Assembly: GCF_964355755.1 (NCBI RefSeq)
Contig: NC_092676.1
Location: forward strand, 9,282,288 to 9,346,287
Direction of reading: 5' to 3'
From: Antedon mediterranea
Lineage: Eukaryota > Echinodermata > Crinoidea > Comatulida > Antedonidae
Length of the DNA: 64,000 nt
Under the pieces are notes generated by a model. It did not search any database. It was not told the origin of the DNA and saw nothing but the letters and a program-made list of their open reading frames with translations. The stretch's first letter is position 1, and every line of letters starts with the position of its first letter. This document shows positions 48,601 through 60,600 of the stretch, piece after piece. The position numbers and the translations under genes were made by a program.

Positions 48601-51600
48601 AATTCAACCAAAAACCAATTTGACTACTTTTTGCTCAACATTATTATTTTTGTTATCAGTTAAATATCTTCTTTTTTTTTCATTTAATTTTTGGTCAAAG
48701 TGAATAACTATGATGAGAACATTAAAATGACATTTAAAGATGTATTGTCCCTTGAAACACAAAAAATAAAATAAAAATATTCTAAATATATATTGGTTAT
48801 ATCAAAGTAATATTAAAGTTATTAACTTTAAGTCGAAAATTCAAAGCAAAAACAACAAGTTTACGTAATTAACAGGTAAATTAATTTGATTACATTTCGT
48901 CTGGAAAATCGTCACGAGCGAAAGTAAAAAAACATTTCAAACAACGAGTATGCATTATGCATGATGCTAATTAGGATTGTTTACAACTCGTCGCGGTTGA
49001 GAAGGTGTTTTCACACAGATCGCGAGGAAGTTTTATGATTATGCATACAGAGTAGCCAAACAAGCGTGTTGCATTATGAGATATGTTTTGATCGAAAACT
49101 TTGACTGGAAGTCAAAGTTATTTTTTGAACAAAAAAACGTCCGTATTTCGGTTAAATTAGTTTTTTTTACAACTAATTTTTGGTGAAAGTTAATAACTAT
49201 TATGATATTTCAAAATGACCCACTTTTTTTCGAAATAAAAAAAACATTTTTTTTTTATTAGTCAAAGGGACAATACATCTTTAAATATTTTAGATATTTA
49301 TACTATTTGAAAACTACCAAGACAGATTTAATTCCATAAATAACAATTTAAGTTAATGTATATCTTGTTTTGTCTTCTCGCCCACAATTGTTTTTGTTCA
49401 CATTTTAAACTTAATTTTCTGTAGTCCATACAGATTAAAAAAATATTTAAGAAAAATACTAACATACTAATACATAAGGATAACATAATTCAGAATGGTT
49501 TTCAATATAATCTTGTTTAAAACTATAACACCTTAACTAAAAGGAGACGCTAAACCATAGAACAGTGAGGGTCAACACACAAATGTTTTTAGGATCGAAA
49601 AAACCCAAATGTATTTATAATACACAAGATGTATTAACTGTTATAGTATGGACCTAATTTGGTAGCAGACGAAAATGGATTAGAAGCCTGGAGTGCAATA
49701 AAACAGTTTTCCGAATGGCAACTTAATGAAGAACAACACAAATTACTTAAACCGGATCTTGCTGCCATTGTTACAAGGTACTATATTCTACGATTTATTA
49801 TTCTTGTAATTGTGGTCACATGACGGCTCTACTAGTACTACTAGTTTAACAGGGGCTAGACCTAGGTAGGTTAACAGCAGGACTAGACCATTACAAATTT
49901 CTGATTGACAAAATAAGAAAAATAGGCCACTTTGCATGTTTTGACACATTATGCCTAAAACCGAATATCAGCAGCTTTGGGTGGGTGTCCGATTAAAGAC
50001 GGCTTTATCAGATAGACGGTCCTATTAAATCCACCCCTGTTAGACCATTGCTATAAAACAGTCTTAGCTGAGACCGCGTACAGCAAAAAAAATGAGGGCA
50101 TACTTTCAGCGTAGAATACTAAATAAGGTAATGTTCGTCACGCTTGCTAAATTCACAATCTACGCGAGAAATTCTATTCTAGGCCTTATAAGATCACCGT
50201 TATTATTTGATGTAACACTTAAAAGTCGTTCGATTGGTTGTCTTTCACGATCAATAATACGTCTAATCAACAAAAAGAGAGGTTTAAGACTGTTTTCGGG
50301 TAGGCTTACAGGTTAGACCGCGGCATAGCAATAGTCTATAATAAAAACTACTTGCTAGGAATCCGCCCCTGGTATCTATTAGCAAAATAAATCAATAAAT
50401 AAATACCAACCGACCCTGTTTGTCAATCTTTACAATACGAAACAGAAATGAATATTGTTGGGTTAAACAAGTCAACGATTTGCTTTTTTACACTGGCTAT
50501 TGTTACATCTGGTACGATCAGAAAGTAATATAGGCCTAAGTGTATTAATGATTTTAAACTTCATGATTTAAAAAAACATATGTTGAGCAGTTTAAAACCC
50601 ATTCAAAATTAAAGTATTTTCAATTATTATTAATTAATCATTTATTATTATTAAATACACCCTATTAGCCTATAGATAGGAAACGTAAAAGAGTTACAAA
50701 CAAAATTTTGTTTAGGCGTTCTAGATAGAAAAGGATAGATAGAACAAAGCTCAACACCAAGAACGTTTTTTAAAGTTTGTAATTGAAGTTTTAATAGAAG
50801 ATGAAATTCATTTATGTGTCCTTTCTATAGAAATATCAGAGCCAAAGTTTTAATGTTTTATTTATTTTATTTTATTTTATTTCAACCACATCCAACAGTG
50901 AAAAATCGCCAATTACAGTTTACCTTAAAACTCTTTAGATAAAAATATAGAATTAAAAGCACATAAAAAAACAAAACATCAAACATACAAAATGGCAAAC
51001 TTAAATCGATTTAAGAACTTTAGACTTAAATATGGACAAAGTGTCAAAAAAATATCTTTAATAGAAACTGAATTAAAAAGCTTGGATAATCTTTGAACGA
51101 AATCATTTTTGGTAACGTTGACTCGACAACGGGCAAGGTTGGGAGTTTGGTCGATTAATTTTGAGAGAAAAAAAATGACAAAATGTTACATTTAAAAAGG
51201 GAGTTGAAGCATTTGAAAAGAAATACCAAATCGAAAAAGCTTCTCCGAGTGTGAAGCGAGGGAAGATGAATTAAAAGACCAGGATTCGTGTGGTTAATAA
51301 AGTAAATAAACTTGGATTGAACCCGTTCGATACGATTTGATTGGGAGATAGAAATGGAATTGTAAATTGTTGATGAAAAGTCAAAAATAGGTCGGGCAAG
51401 AGAGATATAAAGTTTGAGTTTAGTAACACTATCGATATGTTTACTGTGACGCCAAAGCATACCTAATATTCTATTACCCTTAGCAAAAATTATGATCAAC
51501 ATGTTTATTAAAGTTAAGCTTCGAATCAATATAAATACCAAGATCCTTTTGAAAGTTAACCCTATCAGTAGAAAGTCGTTTAATAGTGTAATCAAAATTA

Positions 51601-54600
51601 ATAATTTGTTTTTTAAGTGATAAAGTAAGAATCTGACACGGATTTAAGAACATTGTTCATGTGTCAGACCAATTGCATAGCCTAACAAGATCTTGTTGAA
51701 TAAGAAGAGAATCATTAGGCCTAATAGTATTAACTATCCGATACAATTTAATATCGTCCGCAAAAATGAGGCATTGCGAATGTACAAACATTTCGGAAAC
51801 ATCATTGACAAACATAGAGAAGAGCAAAGGCCCAATATGGAACCCTGCGGAACTCCGAATGTAACGGCCAACCACGTAGATGTACAACTATTAAAGTTAA
51901 CACGTTGGAAATGATTGTCAAGATAGTTACGAATCCAAGATCGATCCAGGATCGCAAATGCCAAATTGTTTGACCTTGTAAACTAGCAGATCGTGGCAGA
52001 CTTTATCGAACGCTTTTGAATAGTCAGTGTAGACAATGTCACACTGATATGCAACTGATAGCATAGTAGCAAGATTGGTCTGACACAATCTGCCAGAGAC
52101 AAAGCCATGTTGGACAGGAGAGAGAACGGGTGATATATGAGAAGAAATCTTATTATAAACAATTTTTAAAACTTTTAGAGAGAGTAGGAAGCAACGGCTA
52201 TTGGGCGAAAGTTCTCAATATTAAAACGAGAACCAGCTTTAATCTATCGCAGCCAGACGTTTTATGAGGATTAATATTCTTTAGAAGTATTGCAACCTCA
52301 TTAGATTTGACAGAAATATTTGAAAGAGTATTAATGGGATATTCAGCAAGATCAGGAAATGTAGAAATCTTAACATCATTAAATACAGAGTTAAAAAATA
52401 AATTAAACAAATATGCTTTATCTATATCACTACAAGCTTCAGTAGCTCCATACTTGAGTATGGACGGGGCTGTTTGTTTATAGTTATTCTTAGCCCATAA
52501 CCAAAATCGTTTAGGGTTCTCATTTCATTTTTTTAGATAGAGAGCAAGTATAATTAGAATACTTAATTCTACAAAGTTGTTCAAAATTTCTGCGAGAATT
52601 GATATATTCATTGTTATGAAAATCAGTACGATATTGTCTATATAATTTACGTCGATTTTTTTTAATATTTAACGCTTTACGAAGGTCTTTATCGAAACAA
52701 GGAGGTAATCGTGGGAACCATATCTTAAATAGTAGATGAGACAAAATTATAAAAAGCATCTAGACAACCATTGGCATTATCAAAGCTCTTAAGGATATCC
52801 CAGGGTATACGATCAAAAATATTGCACATATCAGCCCAGTTCGTTTTAGAAAAGTTAAAAATAGTTCTAAAGGTATGACTATCACGAGCATAGGAATCCA
52901 AATCAAACTTAATATGAAGGGGCTCATGATCAGAATCAAAGATCGAGTCATCAATGGAAACACTACAATTATATTTAAAGTTACTATTAAAAAGAACAAG
53001 TAAATATTATTAAAACGAGTATTTGAAAAATTATATTGCGAGAGGTTAAAATGGTTAAGAAGTTGATCAGAAAAACAAACATTAATAGCAGAGTCGGATT
53101 TAAAAGTATGACTACCGTCGTCATTCCACTGAAAATCGGGTAGGTTAAAATCACCGACTAGGAGATTGATAAAGAAGCTCCATGTGTTCAGCGTTGTTGT
53201 TTGGTGGTCCAACAATACACGTTTTTCTATTTGAAGCCTTTAGTTTAATTCACTGCCAGCAATTTCGTATTGAACCAGTCTGGTTGACTTAAACCGATTA
53301 CAGTCATTAACGTAGATATTAAGCCATGTTTCACATAAGGCTACTACATCGTACTTCCCATTGAGTAGATTCGCCCAGAACTGATCGGTAGTCATCCAAT
53401 TTAAATTTTACGCTACGCACGTTTTGAAAGTAAATATTAACTTCCTTGGGTCCTGGGTTAGTTTCCACGTCACAACAAAAAACGAGTTCACGTAAACAAT
53501 CAACATGATTAGGACAGTACTGGCTCAGGTTGCCGATATTTCTGGATTTACTTCTTATTTATAAAACGACCATCTTGTTCAGGTAAGGATAGCAATGTCA
53601 AGCTTGCAATCATTTGATGTTAAAACAACAGACGTCAAGTACGAACAAAATACAGGAGACAAAGGCTTAAACTGGAATCAAAAACGAACGTCATAACGAT
53701 AATCAAAGTCTGAGTATTGGTAAATGCACAAGACGATCAACAGTAAATTTATAAAAAAGAAAACTTGCCCATGATTCCAGGATCAGTAAGTCGAAAATTA
53801 AACAGGAACTCAGGCTTACGGACGATCAAAATCCTCAAAGTAAATCACATAGGCCTATTCAAGAGAATATTAAAATAGTATAATGTACAGAAGATAAAAT
53901 ACTGTATAAAAATATGGTATAAAAAGCTGATCTGTACTGTACTATAAAAGCAATCAGGTTCAATGCGGTAGACAAATCATCAAAGCAAACTGATGTGATT
54001 TCCTAGGCCAAGAGGCCTTTCTAGACAAAGTGCAGCGGGAAATTCAAGTTGCATTTCACGCTCGAAAAAAGTGGCCTAGCGGAGCTCGTTATTGAACGTC
54101 CGCACAGTACGACAGTACAATCAATAAATGTTATATATGTTATAGTTTAAACTATAATGAATAACAAAAACATTACACAAGAGGTCGCACATTTTGTTTT
54201 TATTGGCCACGAAAAAAAGACAAACATGTTATGTTGATTAATTAGTTTTTACTTTTGTAAAATATAAGGGTCTGAGGCCTGTATATTATGTTCGAATAAA
54301 ATCCCTGAAAAGGGACTGGGATTTTATTGACTAAAAAAATAAAATAATACTTGATAATGAAAATTTTTTTATATTAGTCATAGTCATATAGTCATAGTCA
54401 TATATACTTTATTGTCCATTTAAAAAAAAACCAGAAATGTGATTTGAAAACTGGAAAAATACAAAATATAAATATAAAATACAATTTACAAAACACACAC
54501 AAAAACTTAAGAGGCTAAAAATTGTTAAAATTAGATAAATATTAGTATTATTCAATTATATTATATGATTTATTATTATATTGCACTAACGATGAAGTTA

Positions 54601-57600
54601 AAAAAGTAAAGTTTATATAAAAGCGTTAAAAATACATGCGTGAGCTATAAAATAAACAAAAGCGGTTACGTTTTATCTTTGTACTCTGGAGTTATATAAG
54701 TGTATAACATTAGGTACAAACGAGCACCTAAACCGTTTTGTTTTGGTATTAAGTGCACGTAGTCTTATGCCAGAATTCATGAGGGCAAATTGTTTGTGAA
54801 GAGGATGTGTTTCATCCTCAATGATACTTTTTACTTTTTTTAGCACATTTTCTTTATACAAGGATTCAACATCAGGTAAGTGCTCTCCTACTAGTCTAAT
54901 TGCTCTATTTCCTATTCGATTAAGTTTAATTTTATCTTTTTGCATTGTATTACCATAAAAACAAACATTACAAAAAAGTATTACACTGAGAATTACAGAG
55001 TTATAAAACAATTTAAGTATAGTTTTGTCAATTTGTAGGTACTTCATTTTTCTTAAAATAAACATCCTTTGGTTGGCTTTGCATGTGGCTTTATTTACAT
55101 TATTTATCCAATTTAGCTTATTGTCAATTATACAACCCAGATATTTGTACTCATTTACTACTTCAATCTCATTTTCATTTATAATCAGAGGTTCTAAGGG
55201 TTCTTTAATTTTCCTAAAATCAATTTGCATTTCTTTTGTTTTCTTTATGTTTAGCTTCAGGTTGTTGTTGCAGCACCAGTGATAAAAATCACATCTTAGT
55301 TGTCTATAGCTTGTTTCATCATTGCCAGTAATGTATCCAGTGATTACTGTGTCATCTGCATATTTTACTATACAACATTCATTTGAATTGGCTCTGAAAC
55401 TGCTGGTGAACAGTGAAAACAACATTGGGGAGATAACAGACCCTTGTGGCGTGCCAATGCTAACAGTTCTTTTATCAGATAAAATACCGTTTAGTTTAAC
55501 ATACTGGAACCTTTTTGTTAAGAAATTATATATCCATGAAGTCAATGTGTCGTTTACGTTCATTTCTTTAAGTTTGCATACTAATGAACCAGGTTCAACG
55601 GTATTAAAAGCACTAGAAAAATCTATATACAAACATCTTACATATAATTTAGGCACATCTAAATGTTGGTAAATATTGTGTAAGTGGAAGAGAACAGCAT
55701 CTTCAACACTTCTATTACTCTGATAGGCAAATTGGAGAGGATCGAGAAAAAATTTGGTCTGATCAAGCAACTGCCTGAGTACAATCTTTTCTAGGCACTT
55801 ACCAACATTGAATGTGATAGCTATTGGCCTATAGTCATTAAGTTCCTTGGGATTTTTTATCTTAGGAATTGGTGAGATACAGGCCGTTTTTCATTTATTG
55901 GGCACTGTACCACTTGCTAAACTCTCATTAAAAAGTTTGGTATATATCGGTGCCAACTCTTGGTTGCAGTATTTAATAACACGATTTCCAATTCCATCAG
56001 GGCCAGTACTTTTACCAGGCTTTACTTTGGCGAATACATTACGCACATCAACTACATTTATGACTGCATTGTTTACTAATGAAGTCTCATTTTCGCGGAT
56101 TACTTTGTCTTCATTTTCATTTTTGGTAACTAATATCTCGGATGCAAAACGACAGAAAAAGTTGTTTAAGTCATTAGCGAAGTTCTCACTTCCATGTACA
56201 CGCAATATGGTTTCTTTGTAGCCGGTTAGTGTTTTAATTGCTTTCCATGCTGCTTTAGGATTTTTGTCTTTAAATTTATTTTCTAGTGTTTTTTTGTATT
56301 TCAGTTTGCTATTTTTTATACACTTGTTTATTTCTTTTTGAATTTCTTTGACTTTAGGAGTATCTTTTCTTATTTTTATATTATTATATAACTATTATTT
56401 TAGGCATGACTTGTATGGATTTAAGCAAGACGGTACGATCGAATTGAATGTGGCTGGACGTTCTTTCGGTATTGGGACCACCTGCAACACTCTGAATCGA
56501 TGTTCTATAAATGAGGATAACGGGTTTAGAACCGCCATAACAATAGCGCACGAGATGGGACACAAGTAAGAAATGTAATCTTATACAAATAATGAATGTT
56601 TATATAACATCTAAATATATTCAATTGAATTAGATTGAATATTAAGTCAGGCCTACCTTTGATTCACATTTAAAAAGTAAAATTTACCATTAAATTTAAC
56701 ATATTTACATTTTAAACAATTATATATATATACTCTATAATATACTCTACAGCTCACTATGTCGGTCGGTATGTCGGTCGGTCGGTCGGTAAACACTAAC
56801 TTGAGAACGCGACTCCAGCCATCTATATAGCCTTGTTTATAATATATTAAATAATATATTTATTTAGATTTTATAAAATCACCTACTGTAGATTAAGTCA
56901 ACAAACGATCACGTCTAACGTAGAGTTGTTCCCATTTAAGTATTATTTAAAGATAGTTAATAGTGCGTACTTCGTTAATAGTGCGTACTATTGCACACCA
57001 TGTGACCCACAATCGTCCAATAAAATGACAGGAAATTATTTATTATGTTTTTATTGTTAAAAATCACACCTGTTCTTATATACGTATCACGTGTAATTTT
57101 TAATTGGCCTAACGAAAAAGTGATATCTAATGGTGTTAAAGCGCTCTAATGCACGTTCAGCTTTTTGTAAACATTTTGAGAATTTTTGCCACGCGACGTA
57201 ACTGATCACGTTCGGAAATTAACTTGTTGGGCTCGCCGTCTATAACTGTTCCGCGTCTAAGACTGGATCACTGATTTTTTAATTAATTAATTTTTAATTT
57301 AGCTTCCCAGACTGGCATTCATCATTAATGATTTATGAATATATTGAATAAAAGTAAGTGTGTTAGAAAGTAATTATTGAATGTTTTGTATTCGTTGAAC
57401 GGAGATGTTTTATTTGATCTATTCAATTTTTAAACTCATGAAATATTCTCACCATCCAACCTATAAACATTCAATGTATACCGTCAACTAGACAATGAAA
57501 ACGATTAATTAGTTTATTAATTTTCTCAGTACTATACACACATAAGATATATTGGGTATAATACATTTTATCCATCAATTATATCAGAGCATAAAAAGAA

Positions 57601-60600
57601 TGTAAGATAAAAAACTATTCCACACACATCAAAAACCATTGTAATTTACAATGAATCACTCTTGTATTGTAATAGTCTTGGAATGTTTCATGACGGGGGA
57701 AGATTCAACGATTGTCTCCCAAATAAAAACATAATGGCAGCAGGTACTGCAGCGCAGGGCTTTGAAGGAATCCAGTGGTCGACATGTGGTGCCAACTATC
57801 TTAAAGAATATCTACAGTAAGTATTATTTGAATTATTTTAAATGACCGTGGTGTATCACATGCATTGGGTGGTGAAAATATATGCTTTATAAACTCTCAA
57901 TATTTTGTCCTTAAATGTGATTACTTGTAAAATCATTGATATCCTAGTTTGGACAACTTGGCATTTATTTGGTAACTAACTAATATGGATATTAAAATGT
58001 TGACCTTTGACCTTATGTCAACAGATGAAATTGACCTTATGTCAACTGATTGATTAACAGGATGAGAGAACATCCAATTTTTGTTAAATATTAGTTTTTA
58101 TTTGGTAAATTGGTACGATCTATGATTGGTTAATATTGACATTTGACCCTTAATCACAAAGGATTTTTTTTTCATAAGGTGATTGAATAGTATAATCATA
58201 ACTATGTAATAAAAGACCAAATTGTGCTTCAATAAATTTGTTATAATACATATTTAATTTAAACATCTTTTGAAACTAACTTCCGCGACAGAGTGGGCCG
58301 TTTTGGCCCAAGAAAGAAGACATTTTAGACGGCTTGCAACATGGCCAGAGATCCCGGTCCTAACGGGACACAGATATTAATATTCACAGAATTGCGTGTC
58401 TGGATGAAAAACAACTTTCTTAAATTAAATGATGAAAAAACAGAATTTGTTCTCTTTGGATCAAAACAGCAGTTGGAAAAACTGCCACCAAGCTTTATTC
58501 ACATTGGTGAAACCCAAATTGACCCGGCTAGGCAGGTTAGAAATCTTGGAGTTGAAATGGATGTGGGTATGACTATGATTTCTCATATCTCAAAAACTAT
58601 TTCTGCGTCGTCTTTTCACTTGCGAAACATCCGAAGGATTCGCAAGTTTATAAATGAGACAGCAACTAAACAACTTGTTCATGCTTTTGTCACTTTACGA
58701 CTGGATATGGGAAACTCTTTGCTACATGGGATACCACAAAAACAACTCCACAGGCTCCAACTGATTCAAAATACAGCGGCACGAGTTGTTAAAAAATTAC
58801 CAAGATATGGACACATATCAAATACTTTGGAAATACTGCATTGGCTCCTTGTTAGGTACTGCATTGTTTTTAAAATATTACTCTAATACTCTTTGTTTTT
58901 AAGTCTATAAATGGCATGGCTCCTGAATATATTTCTGACATGCTTAGGCTGTATGTTCCCGGACGTAATCTGCGTTCTAGTGACTCGCTGCTTCTACATC
59001 AGCCTAAGTCTCACCACTCATGGGGAGACAGAGCATTCTCCGTTACTGCTCCTCGTCTGTGGAATGCTCTACCGAGCTCTATAAGATTTTGCAAAACTTT
59101 TGATACTTTTAAAAAATTATTAAAAACACATTTATTCATTAAGGCATATGGAAATCACGAGGTTTCTTAAAGTTGTTTAGACTTAGAATTGTTTTGTATA
59201 CCTTTTCTTGGCCAGCATTATCTTTGGGGTGCGTCTGTCTTGGTTGTTGTCTCTGAGCACCCGGTCGTCTGTGGCAAGGCAAATATGTATCCTGTTCCTT
59301 TGTTTGGTCACCTAGGTAGGGGTCCGGGACCGCGACTGAACGACAACGGATGGGGACCCTCCAAAGAAATTTCATTTTATTTGTCAGGAATTTGTATGAT
59401 TTATTTCTTTTTTTTAAATGCGCCTTGAGCACTCTGGAGTGGTATGTGCGCTATAAAAATCTTATTATTATCATTATTCCTGCCAGCTTACTCAATAAAA
59501 CTCGGCTATAAGGATTTCACTCGATTTTAAACAAAATGTCATTAGATCTCCCTATGTAGTTTTATAATACTATTCCCCACAATATATTTCGATGCTTTAT
59601 GGCGTATATTGATTTAATCTTTATTAATTTGCAGTATAATTTTTATTCATTAACTACTGTACCTTCACACGCGCGGTCCGATCCGAAAACAAACAAAAAA
59701 CTAATGGCTATCCACTAACGGCCAACATAGTTGAAAAACAGGTACTGTAGTTGCAAGGTGAACTCGTGAACTCATCGTGAACCCGGAAATGACTTTGACC
59801 GCGTACAATTGAAATTGAGTTGAAAATATACCGATGAAATCAGTCAATCCCGAAGTTTTTCCATTGTGCTCGCCTATGTCAGAATTTACCATAATTTATA
59901 TATAGATGATTCATTAGAAGATTTGAAAACTACACACATTTTTAACGACCATGTCCATGCATAAAAGCTTTTAAAATGTGTCTGAAAATCATAAATAATA
60001 CTAAACCACCTGATCGGTCCTGAGGTTGGTTGCTACCGGAAGGTTCAACTGTATATTATTGTAATTATGCTAAATAAATGAAATGCGAAAGTTGCCTGCT
60101 ACTAAGGTTACGATGCCAAACCGTTGATAGTGCGTGAACATTTCATTATATTTCAACAGATATTGGGGTGTTAACTGTTTAGACAAAGTGAGTCCTGGAT
60201 TTATTGATATCTCGTTGGATGGTCGCTTACCAGGTGAAATTGTCAGCCTCGATGAGCAATGCAAAATGGCCTATGGTGATAACAGTTCAGCATGCATTTT
60301 TGAACAGGTCAGATGAATGTCGCAATTAATATACTTTTTAGACTTTCTGTCTTTTAACAAAGCTTTTATTCATTTATTTTAGGATTATGTTTAACAATAA
60401 AAACTACAAATGTTACTTGGTTTTAAATCCCACTATCAAAATGTATAACACACCTGAGTGTATCCTTTGCATTTCAATTGTTACGTATCAGCACGTGCCG
60501 TCCAGTATTACTAATTAGTTCTACTGAAACGAAAAGTGATTTAATGGTGATATTGAACAGTTCTATTGAACGCTGAGTTCCTTATTTTTTTTACGTGTTT

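Noticed and set aside
48322-48663. 113-codon open frame as a separate gene
   Set aside because: Only the first 28 codons are an ADAMTS exon; after the donor GTAAGT the frame is lysine-rich intron sequence.
55025-56221. Forward open frames opposite the Rex1/CR1-like reverse transcriptase
   Set aside because: They are antisense shadows of the RT coding sequence.
59139-59432. Open frames on both strands in the 3' UTR of the L2-like LINE
   Set aside because: The region is a typical LINE 3' UTR with a simple-repeat tail; no recognisable protein.
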